Source: Haematobia irritans (taxonomy: Eukaryota > Arthropoda > Insecta > Diptera > Muscidae). Taken from it: a stretch of DNA of 64,000 nucleotides. Each line of letters opens with the position of its first letter. Within the stretch, counting starts at the first letter, position 1. Shown here in pieces: positions 45,800 through 56,889 of the stretch. Made by a program: the position numbers and the translations under genes. Below the pieces are notes generated by a model, which was not told where the DNA came from, did not search any database, and saw only the letters and a program-made list of their open reading frames with translations. Where the stretch lies: contig NC_134400.1 of the NCBI RefSeq assembly GCF_050003625.1, forward strand, positions 61,442,241 to 61,506,240, written 5' to 3'.

Positions 45800-46204
45800 A
45801 CACCTTCAAAATGAGGGGTGTTCAGGGTTTTTAAATGCAAAATTGAAAGAAATACGTCAAGTTTATATCGACCAAATTTTGACCGTATCACCCTTTACTC
45901 TGTTTTTAATCTATTTGAAACAAAAAAAGTTAAAATTACCCATTAAATGTATGAAAAAACCAAGTTAAAAAATATTGAATTAAAAGAACGTCCTGGGTAG
46001 TTAAAATAAAGAACATCATTAGGAGTGCATCTTCTGGAAGTGCTTTTAAAGTTGTGCCTTTGGAAGAACTTCAAAATTTTTTTGCTGGGTGTGTTTGGGG
46101 TATATGTTACAGAAGTGATTTTTTTTTTTTGAGGGTGTATAACGATAATTGTGAGTTGATGGTGGAAACGATAAAAATATGTACTGATGCAATTGGTAAT
46201 AAAT

Positions 46205-48197
46205 AAACAAGTATATACGACCGTAAGTTCGGCCAGGCCGAAGCTTATGTACCCTCCATCATGGATTGCGTAGAAACTTCTTCTAAACACTGCCATCCAC
46301 AATCGAATTACTTAAGTTGCGGTAACGCTTGCCGATGGCAAGGTATCTTCAAACCTCCTAACACCATCTTCTAAATTGTATGTAAGTCCATACGTGGTAT
46401 ATATTAAATCAAAAAAGATCGATCCAATACGTATATAATTCAGTTTGACAAAGTAGACATAAAATTTTGACAAAATTTTCTACAGAAATAAAATTTTGGT
46501 AGATTATTTTTGGCTCTAGTGGCAACCATGATTATGAACCGATATGGACCAATTTTTGTGTTATTGGACCAATTTTGGTATGGTTGTTAGCGACCATATA
46601 CTAACACCACGTTACTAATTTGAACCGGATCGGATGAATTTTGCTCCTCCAAGAGGCTCCGGAGGTCAAATCTGGAGAACGTTTTATATGGGGGCTATAT
46701 ATAATTATGGACCGATATGGACCAATTCTGGCACGGTTGTTAAAGATCATATACTAACACCATGTTCCAAATTACAACCGGCTTGGATGAAATTTGCTTC
46801 TCTTGGCGACTTCGCAAGCCAAATCTGGGGATCGGTTTATATGGAGGCTATATATAATCATGAAGCGATGTGGACCAATTTTTGCATGGTTGTTAGAGAC
46901 CATATACCAACATCATGTACCAAATTTCAGCCGGATCGGATGAAATTTGCTTCTCTTTGAGGCTCCGCAAGCCAAATCTGGGGATCGGTTTATATGGGGG
47001 TTATATATAATTATGGACCGATGTGGACCAATTTTTGCATGATTGTTAGAGACCATATACCAACACCATGTACAAAATTTTACCCGGATCGAATGTAATA
47101 TGCTTCTCTTAGAGGCTCCACAAGCCAAATCTGGAGATCGGTTTATATGGGGGCTATATATAATTAAGGACCGATATGGACCAATTTTTGCATGGTTGTT
47201 AGAGACCATATACCAACATCATGTACCAAATTTCAGCCGGATCGGATGGAATTTTCTTCTCTTTGAGGCTCCGCAAGCCAAATCTGGGGATCGGTTTATA
47301 TGGGGGCTATATATAATTATGGACCGATGTGGACCAATTTTTGCATGGTTGCTAGAGACCATATACCAACACCATGTACCAAATTTCAGCCGGATCGGAT
47401 GAAATTTTCTTCTCTTTGAGGCTCCGCAAGCCAAATCTGGGGATCGGTTTATATGGGGGCTATATATAATTATGGACCGATGTGGACCAATTTTTGCATG
47501 GTTGGTAGAGACCATATACCAACACCATGTACCAAATTTCAGCCGGATCGGATGAAATTTGCTTCTCTTTTAGGCTCCGCAAGCCAAATCTGGGGATCGG
47601 TTTATATGGGGGCTGTATATAATTATGGACCGATGTGGACCAATTTTTGCATGGTTGTTAGAGACCATATACCAACATCATGTACCAAATTTCAGCCGGA
47701 TCGGATGAAATTTGCTCCTCTTTTAGGTTCCGCAAGCCAAATCTGGGGATCGGTTTATATGGGGGCTATATATAATTATGGACCGATGTGAACCAATTTT
47801 TGCATGGTTGTTAGAGACCATATACCAGCACCATGTACCAAATTTCAGCTGGATCGGATGAAATATGCTTCTGTTAGAGGCTCCACAAGCCAAATCTGAG
47901 GGCCCCTTTATATGGGGGCTATACGTAAAAGTGGACCGATATGGCCCATTTTCAATACCATTCGACCTACATCGATAACAACTACTTATGCCAAGTTTCA
48001 AGTCGATAGCTTGTTTCGTTCGGAAGTTAGCGTGATTTCAACAGACGGACGGACGGACGGACATGCTTAGATCGACTCAGAATTTCACCACGACCCAGAA
48101 TATATATACTTTATGGGGTCTTAGAGCAATATTTCGATGTGTTACAAACGGAATGACAAAGTTAATATACCCCCATCCTATGATGGAGGGTATAAAA
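46205..48197 (-). mobile_element. DINE-1/Helentron-like element F, longest 153-bp array
   Basis: Hairpin end at 46205-46255 and 'ccctccatcataggatgggg' end at about 48197. GGGGATCGG (or GGAGATCGG) marks lie at 46827, 46980, 47133, 47286, 47439, 47592 and 47745, each exactly 153 apart. Copies differ by substitutions but not by indels across this run. Open frames up to 119 codons occur on both strands and are best explained by the repeat length (153 = 51 codons). Confidence 0.7.
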
Positions 48198-48359
48198 AAG
48201 AGAAAGAAGGAAGATTTATTTTGATCGTATGTTATGGCCATTGAAATTGGCAAGACCATTGACGAACAGATAAATGGTATTTTTTTTTTAAGTTAAAAAA
48301 AAAAAACACAACACTCAGAAATATGTATGAAATCTTAATTTGAATCGATAGTGTGGTTC
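48198..48359. other. Short unassigned stretch
   Basis: AT-rich sequence with T and A runs. Nothing recognised. Confidence 0.3.
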
Positions 48360-48485
48360 ATGTAATTTATTGTTTGTTGATTATTTCATGCAATTGTCAT
48401 CGCGATTGCCCCTTAAATGGTCCATCCGCTAAGTTCAATTTTGGCATACACTTTCCAACATTTTGACCGGTATCCCACGAATGAA

Positions 48486-48837
48486 GGTTAGGTTAGGTTA
48501 GGTTATGTGGCAGCCCGATGTATCAGGCTCACTTAGACTATTCAGTCCATTGTGATACCACAGTGGTGATCTTCTCTCTTATCACTGAGTGCTGCCCGAT
48601 TCCATGTTAAGCTCAATGACAAGGGACCTCCTTTTTATAGCCGAGTCCGAACGGCGTTCCACATTCCAGTGAAACCACTTAGAGAAGTTTTGAAACACTC
48701 AGAAATGTCACCAGCATTACTGAGGTGGGATAATCCACCGCTGAAAAACTTTTTGGTGTTCGGTCGTAGCAGGAATCGAACCCACGACCTTGTGTATGCA
48801 AGGCGGGCATGCTAACCATTGCACCACGGTGGCTCCC
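48486..48837 (-). mobile_element. tRNA-derived SINE, full length, 14-bp duplication
   Basis: Flanked by ATCCCACGAATGAA (48472-48485, 48838-48851). On the minus strand it starts 'gggagccaccgtggtgcaatgg' (box A region), has 'gggttcgattcct' (box B), and ends in (CCTAA)n. It is 352 bp and almost the same as the copy at 50804-51151. Confidence 0.92.
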
Positions 48838-49599
48838 ATCCCACGAATGAATGCCTCAATGTTGTTGCGATTCGCAATCGTGCTTCTTTCTGCTTATTTA
48901 CGTACCCACTGAACCGAAAACGAGCTTCGTCGCTGAATACGGACGAAAAAGACTTTTTCATATGTTTCGGTGGGACATACAGTTGTGTGAAAAATAATAA
49001 GGACAGTCGCTTTCACCGTCTTTTGTGTTCACAAACTCATATCAAATTAAATAATTCGTGAAAAAAGAATTTTGGTGTGCAATGCTTGTAGACGACATTA
49101 AGAAATTCTGTTAGAATTTGCATTTCTCTTCCATTCGTTTTCATAGCGAAACATTTTGTTTGCAAAATGAGTGATTCCTGCTGTGAAAAATAATAAGGCT
49201 TTTTTGTAAAACAACGATACTAAAAATTAAAAAAAAAAACATTTTCTTTTTGTAAGTAAATGCATAAAACATATTCATAGCTACACACTAATTGCGAAAT
49301 AAATTCGATTTCTGTAAACTTTTTGTGAAATATAGGTAAAAAAAGGCGGACATTAGTACAGAAACATTACAAAAATGCTCGGTTTATCAAAAACCGATGG
49401 CGAAAATGCCAATATATAGATTCACAAGGTTGAAATTCGCGGCAGAAAACCTGAAATTACACATACCATATAGAAAAGTATCAATTTATGCGTAAAAAGA
49501 TTCATTTATCGCAACTAACTATGAAATGATTTGAATATTGACGTTGATGTATAAACTATTCGAAGAACACACATGGAAATTGATTTAGAGTCCGTAGTG

Positions 49600-49975
49600 C
49601 TTGAAAAGTGTCATTGTTATCCAAAAATAATATTAAACAAGGATTAAAGTTTGCTAAAAATCAAATTGATTGGTCTAAGCAACAATGGCGTAATATTATA
49701 TGGCCCGATGACACAAAAGTACACTTGTTTTCTTGTGATAGAGGTGTCCAGCATGTAAGTAGACCTATCCATCAAGAATTCAATTCTAAATATACTTTGA
49801 AGATGGTCCAAAACGCTGGTGGTAGTATCATGGTATAGGAGTCATTCTCGTATTATGGAGTGGGTCCTTTTATATATTGTGTGGTTCTAGGACAAAAAAT
49901 CAATGTTTTAGAATGAGCGGTACAATCCCCAGAATTGAACCCACTAGAAAATTGTGCAACAAGGTTAAAGTGTAC
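49600..49975 (+). pseudogene. Tc1-like transposase, internally deleted
   Basis: The frame gives LKFAKNQIDWSKQQWRNIIW, PDDTKVHLF (first catalytic D), YTLKMVQNAGGSIMV, a TAG in place of the W codon, then ESFSYYGVGPF. Further on, SPELNPLEN carries the third-site E. The block with the second D (QDN type) is absent, apparently deleted. The N-terminal DNA-binding region is not readable. The gene is dead. Confidence 0.8.
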
Positions 49976-50803
49976 ATCAATATGAGATAACAAAGGATCC
50001 GCAAATAAGTACTAATGTAACACTACGGCTTTATAGAACAATATTCAGTATAAATATCTATATAGTTTTATTTAATTTGGTAATAGGTTTAAACTTTCAT
50101 GAAGTGTCCTTATTTTTTTCACACGTAAATCATATCAATCTATACACTGTTAGAAAAATATGTTTTTCAAATGATCCGATATAAACCAAATGTGTTTTGG
50201 GCACAATTTTTAAACACAATTTATTTAATCGCAAACATGTAATGTTCCCAAACTAACATTATTTGGAACTCATATATTAATATGTTAGAATATATTATGT
50301 TTGGGGCATGAATGTTTCATAAAAATAATATGTGTGAATGTAATCATATACAAATTTCGAGTGAACATATATATGTTTACAATTTCTGTGAAACGGTTGT
50401 ATGTTGTTTCGAAAACTGTTTTATGATAGGGCCATAAATTTGATATTCAACTCTTAATATTATTTAATTTAAATATTAGAATGAGTATCCGCAGTACAGA
50501 GAATAGACATGCAGAACCAAGAGAATAGACGTTTGAAAAAAACAGCATGTGTTTTCGCCTTGAGAGCAGCATTTTATGTATGTGGGGACATGTGTTTTGT
50601 TTATCATTTTGGCATTATGGGCACAATTTTTTACCGGCCTTAAAGGTAAAAATGAAATTAAGTACAAAACACGATAAGCTTTAAAGGCATTTAAAATGGT
50701 GTTAAATGCTAATAAAAACTGTTCACGCCTAAATAAATTTATGTGTATATTATAAAATTATTTATGTATGTTTATACTCTTCTTTTGTTAGAGTTTTTGA
50801 ATT

Positions 50804-51151
50804 GGGAGCCACCGTGGTGCAATGGTTAGCATGCCCGCCTTGCATACACAAGGTCGTGGGTTCGATTCCTGCTTCGACCGAACACCAAAAAGTATTTCAG
50901 CGGTGGATTATCCCACCTCAGTAATGCTGGTGACATTTCTGAGGGTTTCAAAGCTTCTCTCAGTGGTTTCACTGCAATGTGGAACGCCGTTCGGACTCGG
51001 CTATAAAAAGGGAGGTCCCTTGTTATTGAGTTTAACATGGAATCGGGCAGCACTCAGTGATAAGAGAGAAGTTCACCAATGTGGTATCACAATGGACTGA
51101 ATAGTCTAAGTGAGCCTGATACATCGGGCTGCCACCTAATCTAACCTAACC
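50804..51151 (+). mobile_element. tRNA-derived SINE, full length, 15-bp duplication
   Basis: Flanked by TAGAGTTTTTGAATT (50789-50803, 51152-51166). Head 'gggagccaccgtggtgcaatgg', box B 'gggttcgattcct', tail 'ctaacctaacc'. 348 bp. Confidence 0.93.
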
Positions 51152-51383
51152 TAGAGTTTTTGAATTTCTTCCAAAATTTCAAACTTTTATACCAAAAACA
51201 CTTTTTTGTTATAAAATTGTTATTTTTGCAATAAAAAAATAATATTTTATCCAAAAGCCATTTCGTTTATATCAAGCACTGTTTCTGACTGTAAATCTTT
51301 AATAACCCACGTTTCGAAGTTTCATTATAAAAATTTAATATATTATAAATAGAAATGTCTAAATTTAACAAAAAAATTCGTTC

Positions 51384-51450
51384 GGTCGGAGCAGGGATTG
51401 AACCCATGGCCCTTTTTATGCAAGGCAGACATGCTAACCACTGCTCCACG
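51384..51450 (-). ncRNA. tRNA-like sequence, left member of divergent pair
   Basis: Minus strand 'tggagcagtggttagcatg', box-B-like 'gggttcaatccctgc'. Same position in the element as at 17.4, 24.2 and 61.5 kb. Confidence 0.5.
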
Positions 51451-51564
51451 AATGTATGTTTCTGTTAAATAATGTTATGTTTGCATGAGCTCGTGGGCGC
51501 TGCAAACTATGCTATATAAATGTAACTTATAACGATAATTGTCTACTGGTGACTATAACAGCTA

Positions 51565-52193
51565 CACTGAAAAAAATATTGACCTAATATGGAAGATTAT
51601 GCAACTTAAATTTAAGGACAAAATTCTTTAAAATAATGACATTTTAATTAAAAGAAAGTTTATAATCCTTGCTTCAAAATTTTTTTTCATTAAATTTAGG
51701 ACACAAATCTTTAAATTTTGCGCCCCTTTGTTGAAGTTGTAGATCTTTGAAGTAAGGCAAATGTTCCTTAAAATAAAGAAAAACATTTTTAATTTAAAGA
51801 AATCGTCTTTAACTCAACTGACATATAGAATTTTTAAATTTAAGATAAAAATGCTTCAAATATAGGCTAAGACTTATTTTAAGGAGTTGCATCTTTGGTT
51901 TAAAGTTTTTTTAGCATTAAGAAAACAGTTTTTACTTGGCATAATTTGGAGTTTGAAACTGGAATTTGTTTGTACATGAATACCTTTATTAATATATCGC
52001 AAACAGAGAATAAAAATTCGATGAATGAGATCTGTATCCAATTTTAATTTTATCGATCCTAGATTTAAAGCCAGGGAGGTCCCTAAAAAATGGCTTTATT
52101 TTAAAGAAGCCGTATCTTTGGCTCGGAATCAATACCAAAATCCTTATAGGAAGGTCAAAATCTTTGGATCCAAGTAAACTATTTCTTTGAGTG
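51565..52193. mobile_element. MITE (CACTGAAAAAAATATTG), TA duplication, between the tRNA-like pair
   Basis: Flanked by TA (51563-51564, 52194-52195). Empty site at 61712 ('cagctacgtagccc'). Interior words AATTTAAG, TCTTTAAA and their complements recur throughout. Confidence 0.9.
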
Positions 52194-52195
52194 TA

Positions 52196-52267
52196 CGTAG
52201 CCCAGTGGATAGTGTGTTGGATTACAATCTGTATGGTCCTTGGTTCGATTCTCCGTCCAGGCGAAAG
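52196..52267 (+). ncRNA. tRNA-like sequence, right member of divergent pair
   Basis: Box A 'tagcccagtgg', box B 'ggttcgattctcc'. The donor-like GT after it has become 'gaaagata', while the acceptor-like 'tgtattacag' is kept at about 52326. Confidence 0.5.
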
Positions 52268-52454
52268 ATAAAATTTTAAAAAATTTATAAAATTGAATAA
52301 TTTCTTCAACATTATTTGTATTACAGAAAAAGGTGCCAAGAACTAAAAATTTCGTGGAAGTGAAAATTATGTTAGGGAATGAGCACAATCTTCTTTGGGA
52401 AAATTCTTCGAAGCATATAATATTTTTGGGCTCAAAATGCTTCCAAACAAATAA

Positions 52455-52984
52455 TGTTGAAGCGAGTTCAACAAGCTACTATTGGTGAACTTCCCTAATG
52501 ACGTTTATGATTGATGCTCACGAAGAGCAAGCACGGATTTGATCCAAATCTCTTAATTTCTTCTCTTAAGTTATGTTATTATTTTGTTTTACACCAATTT
52601 CATCTTATTAATTTGTACATTTTACATGAAGTATGATTTTGTAATTATTTATCTTTGCATTCATTTTCATCATTCCATTATATAGTAACCGTTTCATTTC
52701 TAACGGATTTAAATATTGAATTTTGTCAGTGAAATGGTTAGTTAAGTTTGAGCAGTTGAAGTAAACGGGTCAAGTTGACTCTTCAATAAATTTAACTCAA
52801 CAATAAGGTGGTGTCTTTTTTATTTCGTAAGGCACTAGGCTTCGCGCTCCATTTTGAAAGACATTTGGAGTTCTTATCCCCACGAGAGCTTCAACCAGAA
52901 GCACGAGTCAGCATTGCTGTGTTCGAGGCTCTTCAACCACCACCAATTGCACTATCGAAACAAACGCTTTAGTGCAATTTAACA
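52455..52984. mobile_element. Probable solo LTR, 530 bp, AATAA duplication
   Basis: It starts TGTTGAAGCG and ends TTTAACA, with AATAA on both sides (52450-52454, 52985-52989). The uninterrupted form 'ccaaacatataatatg' (37352) differs by one base from the rejoined flank. It contains AATAAA-type signals around 52787. No internal retrotransposon sequence or second LTR is present. Family unknown. Confidence 0.7.
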
Positions 52985-53790
52985 AATAATATGTTCACAT
53001 AAAACAAACATTTTAATGTGTCGGCAGTATCCAATAATATATGTGCTTCCTGCAAAATATATTTGGAACATATGTTAGAGAAGCGATTTTTTGAAGGTGT
53101 AACAAATCATACAAATTTTGAATTACTTGTACAACAGTAACAAACATTTTGTTTCTAATGTTGTCTCTACCTTTTAAGAAAACAGGAAAGAATGTGCGTT
53201 TTTTGTTCGGTTTTTAATGTTATTTAAAGGATGTGGGCACTGTCCCAATTATTTTTCACATAACTGTATATGTTAATATGTTAGAACATATTATGTTTGG
53301 GGCATCACATTTTATTAAATATATTTAAATTTGGAATTTTCGTACTAACATATATATGCTTAGAAACTTTTAGAAACGGATAGTGCAAAACAGATAAAGA
53401 TGGCGATGGAGATAGATAAAAAGAGACATCAACGCAACACAGTGAGAAAATTAAATGAGATTGGTGCTCTGCTTGAGAGACATTTATATGTTGATAAATG
53501 AGCTTGCATTCATCAACATCAACAATTTTAATTGCTTATACAAAAACATTATTTAATTTACACATTAAATTGTGCGTTCGGAGTCTTAAAAAATTTGCTT
53601 AGGGTGAAACATAAAATATGTTTGTACAATACACACAATTTTTTGTTTGCATATATTTTGAAAATAGGTTTACTTGAGGCAGAATATGTTTGAGAGTATA
53701 TGTTACAGAGGCAATTTTCTTAGGAGTGTACATGAAGCGTGCGATAACATTCAAAAAATGGGCGCTATTCAAATGTTCCATATTTGAATA

Positions 53791-54163
53791 ATTTTTGGAT
53801 TACTTTAATGACGTGAACTAAAAATCAGAAAAAATTGTATACAAATATAGTACACAATTTTACTAAAAAATTCAACAGTTCCTATTTTCCTAAGATGGGA
53901 GAAGTTTGTTTAAATTGAGTTCAAAAGTCTCTCAATTGAGTAAATTTTACTAAAATTGTACCTGTCTTGAACTTCGTATAGCGTGAAAGGCATTTTAACA
54001 ATTTTTAAATCCAATTTTTCCATAAACATAAGAAATTTTCTTAAACAACAGAAACACTTCACCGTTTACACCGAGTTGAGAAATTTTAGTTTGACCAGGG
54101 GATCTAGAAATTTCAAATTTATCCAACGTTTGTTAAAAAATGTTAATGTTAGTTTGACATCCC
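53791..54163. other. AT-rich DNA, nothing recognised
   Basis: A 63-codon frame (53983-54174) has no motif. Confidence 0.3.
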
Positions 54164-54165
54164 TA

Positions 54166-54440
54166 CACTGTTAGAAAAATATATTTTTCTATTTTCCGAT
54201 GTAAACAAAATGTGTTTTGGGCAGAATTTTTTAAACACAAGTCCAGTATATTAAGTAATGCTAGTTTAGCTAGCATTAAATGTTTGGTACACATATGTTA
54301 ATATGTCACAATATATTATGTTTGGGACGTGAATGTCTCATAAAAATAATATGTGTGAATGTAAACATATATAAATTTACAAATTTCGAGTAAACATATA
54401 AATATTCAAATAAAAAAATTCCAATTCAATCACAAAATTA
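54166..54440. mobile_element. Left-end fragment of CACTGTTAG CAC element
   Basis: CACTGTTAGAAAAATATA after TA (54164-54165). It runs about 270 bp in family order and breaks off before the DINE-like block at 54456. Confidence 0.7.
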
Positions 54441-54915
54441 ATTAATCCAATTATTTTTTATACACACCACCATAGAATGGCGACGGAGATATAATAAGTT
54501 TGTCATTCCGTTTGTAACACATCGAAATATTGATTTCCAACTGTATACAGTATATACATTCTTGATCAGGGAGAAATTATAAGACGATATAACCATGTCC
54601 GTTTGTCTGTCTGCCAGGGCTGTGAAGTCGAGACAATTTTGCTCGACTCCGACTCCAGCATTTTTCATCAGCTCGACTCCGACTCCGGAGTCGACTCCGG
54701 GTAATATAACTAAATCTCATTTTAATACCACTAATTTCTAGTTCTATTGTGGGGGTACCGTAAGTGGATCGATATAAAGTATCGTATTTATTTACGTGTG
54801 CAAAAAAATGTCTTAATTTCACATTAGATGCCAATTAAACTCTATATTTCAAATTTAGGGCAATGTTTAATAAATAAAATATTGATATAAATACCCATCA
54901 TAATATGAGTAGATA

Positions 54916-55165
54916 CACGCAGAGAAGGAATATGATCACCTCAAACATGTTTCAAGAGCAAAATGTTATTTTTGTATGGTGACCATGTAACATGTTTGTC
55001 ACTAAAATGTTATTTTCTCGTCAAATATAACCTGCTTGCCGAAATCAGATACATGATTTCCGAGAAAATAACATGGTTGCGAAAACCATGTTACATGGTC
55101 ACCACCCAAAAATAACATTTTGCTCTTAAAACATGTTTGAGGTGAACATATTCCTTCTCTGGGTG
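54916..55165. mobile_element. 250-bp MITE (CACGCAGAG family), TA duplication
   Basis: Flanked by TA (54914-54915, 55166-55167). The empty site is in hAT element 1 at 38971 ('gagtagataccaacag'). Nearly identical to 2086-2335. Confidence 0.95.
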
Positions 55166-55442
55166 TACCAACAGTATATGTATTTGTGGACCAAAATTAT
55201 TGATACTATCTCAAATCCTTTAAATTTGTTGCGAGCTATATAAAGGTTTATATTCCCATATGCATGAATTTGAATCTGAATCGATTTAGACAAAATTGTA
55301 TATACTTCTACAAAATCTATGTACTTAAAATTTAAATCTAACGTTATTGGACGTAACACAATTTTAAGAAAAAATAGAAATGCAAGGAAAGTCTAAGGTC
55401 GGGCGGGCCGATTATAATATACTCTGCACAACTTTGTATTTA

Positions 55443-56719
55443 AAGGGTGATACGGTCAAAATTTGGTCAATATAAACTTGACGTATTTCTTTCAATTTTG
55501 CATTTAAAAAACCTGAACACCCCTCATTTTGAAGGTGTGTGTATGTAGAATGTTGCTCCTATTTTGATTTTGGAATTCACTCTTCAGTTGTCAAAATGCC
55601 GTCCAAGAAAGAAGAGCAGCGTATCAAAATTTTGCTCGCGCATCGCGAAAATCCGAGCTACTCGCACGCAAAGCTGGCAAAATCGCTAAAAGTTGCCAAA
55701 TCAACCGTTACAAATGTAATTAAAGTGTTTGGGGAACGTTTGTCGACAGCCAGGTAGTCTGGATCTGGGGGAAATCGAAAACCGGAAGCCGCTGAGACGA
55801 CAAAGAGAGTTGCCGGTAGTTTCAAGCGAAACCCTAACCTCTCTCTCCGAGATGCCGCAAATAAGCTGAGTGTATTGTCTACAACCGTGCAGCGAGCCAA
55901 AAAACGAGCCGGACTATCGACTTACAAGAAGGTAGTGACTCCAAATCGCGATGATAAATAAAATACGACGGCCAAAGCGCGATCCCGGAGGCTGTACACG
56001 ACGATGATGACGAAGTTTGACTGCGTGGTAATGGACGACAAAACCTACGTCAAAGCCGACTACAAGCAGCTTCCGGGACAGGAGTTCTATACGGCAAAAG
56101 GAAGGGGAAAGGTAGCAGATATTTTCAAGCACATAAAACTGCCAAAGTTCGCAAAGAAATATCTGGTTTGGCAAGCCATCTGTACCTGTGGCTTGAAAAA
56201 CAGCATTTTCATAGCTTCCGGGACTGTCAACCAAGAAATTTACGTGAAAGAGTGTTTGAATAAACGTCTGCTGCCTTTCCTGAAGAAACACGGTTGTTCC
56301 GTACTGTTCTGGCCGGATTTGGCATCTTGCCATTACGGTAAAACAACGTGCAGGTGGTTCCCAAGGACAAAAACCCTCCCAACACGCCAGAGCTCCGCCC
56401 AATTGAGAAATACTGGGCTATTGTCAAGCGGAACCTAAAGAAGACCAAAAAAAAACTGCTAAGGACGAGCAGCAGTTCAAGGCAAACTGGCTTTCTGCGG
56501 CGATGAAGGTGGACAAGGTGGCTGTACAAAATCTGATGGCAGGTGTCAAGCGTGAGGCCCGGCAATTCGGATTTGGAAAAGCGAAAGCCTAACTGAATAT
56601 TTTTCCTGAATTTTATACTAATTGAACTTGAAAAAGAAATTTAATTTGATTTTTTAAATAAACGATTTCACCGATTTACACGCGTTTTCCCTTGACCAAA
56701 TTTTGACCGTATCACCCTT
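55443..56719 (+). mobile_element. DD37E-type Tc1-like transposon, copy 2
   Basis: TA duplication (55441-55442, 56720-56721). The empty site is in hAT element 1 at 39247 ('tttgtatttagatctac'). 1277 bp, the normal Tc1 length without the 269-bp duplication of copy 1. Confidence 0.95.
55575..56580 (+). pseudogene. DD37E-type transposase, stops and deletion
   Basis: It starts MPSKKEEQRIKILLAHREN. A TAG interrupts after ERLSTAR (55756) and a TAA after NRDDK (55960). The catalytic part is open at 56004-56438: VVMDDKTYVKAD (first D), QLPGQEFYTAKGRGKVADIF, FWPDLASCHYGK (second D). A deletion of about 30 bp after CHYGK removes the MAMEWYA block and shifts the frame, so the E (RPIEKYW) is read in another frame. 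The C-terminus (GVKREARQFGFGKAKA-stop) is still recognisable. Confidence 0.85.
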
Positions 56720-56889
56720 TAGATCTACATTTTGATAAAATCTCAAATCAGACTTCTACAAAATCTCGGGCAATATTTGGGAAATATTTATAATTGTTTA
56801 GACAATTTCGCAAAAATGCATTTATGATTCATTCATTGAAAAATTTGAAAATTTGAGTCACTTCTACAAGTTTTCGACTTAGCAGTGAG

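Larger units (their letters stand above)
44340..45895 (-). mobile_element. DD37E-type Tc1-like transposon, copy 1
   Basis: Termini AAGGGTGATACGGTCAAAAT and ATTTTGACCGTATCACCCTT with TA duplication (44338-44339, 45896-45897). The 1556-bp length is inflated by a 269-bp internal tandem duplication. A second copy lies at 55443-56719. Confidence 0.9.
43942..46089. mobile_element. CCCAGCAAAA...TTTTGCTGGG palindromic element, TGT duplication
   Basis: Flanked by TGT (43939-43941, 46090-46092). The empty form 'gcaaaatgtgtttgg' is at about 28038. Removing the DD37E insertion leaves about 590 bp, with GAAGTGCTTTTAAAG/CACTTCC words. Confidence 0.8.
43519..46137. mobile_element. CACGGACG...GAGGGTG CAC element, TA duplication
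   Basis: Flanked by TA (43517-43518, 46138-46139). It is interrupted at 43942-46089 by a CCCAGC palindromic element. The base element is only about 470 bp. Confidence 0.85.
50145..53099. mobile_element. CACTGTTAG...GAAGGTG CAC element with SINE, MITE and solo LTR
   Basis: Flanked by TA (50143-50144, 53100-53101). Removing the SINE (50804-51151), MITE (51565-52193) and LTR (52455-52984) leaves about 1.45 kb with the same order as 60300-62076, including the divergent tRNA-like pair. Confidence 0.85.
48980..53266 (+). mobile_element. Tc1-like element with IR/DR-type ends, split by a CAC element
   Basis: Outer ends CAGTTGTGTGAAAAATAAT and ATTATTTTTCACATAACTG with TA duplication (48978-48979, 53267-53268). 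Excision restores 'gggacatatatgttaatatg' of the host element. A second copy of the motif lies inside each end: 'ctgtgaaaaataataagg' (49181) and 'ccttatttttttcacacg' (50107). That is two direct repeats per inverted repeat, the IR/DR layout. Net length after removing 50145-53099 is about 1.33 kb. Confidence 0.75.
48940..53728. mobile_element. CACGGACG CAC element split by a Tc1-like element
   Basis: The left end reads TACGGACGAAAAAGAC, with CA lost from the usual CACGGAC. The right end TCTTAGGAGTG is followed by TA (53729-53730). TA precedes the left end (48938-48939). The middle is occupied by the element 48980-53266. Confidence 0.75.
48360..53790 (-). pseudogene. Old DD41D-type transposase relic, split three ways
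   Basis: Minus strand: 53729-53790 gives LNSAHFLNVIARFM, joined across the CAC element to SDEARFRFSGYVNKQ (48852-48937, with the first catalytic D). After the SINE, 48400-48485 gives FIRGIPVKMLESVCQN and RMDHLRG, which matches the C-terminus of the young copies (IRAIPAEMLEKVAQN, RMDHLRR). The part with the second and third D is deleted. The order of insertions into it is CAC element and SINE, independently. Confidence 0.75.

Noticed and set aside
46634..48001. Many 80-120 codon frames on both strands (MGAIYNYGPMWTNF..., MVSNNHAKIGPHRS...)
   Set aside because: They follow the 153-bp tandem repeat exactly and occur on both strands. The period is a multiple of three, so frames persist without selection being needed.
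46634..48001. CRISPR-like array
   Set aside because: Contiguous 153-bp units without spacers in a eukaryotic DINE-like element. No cas genes.
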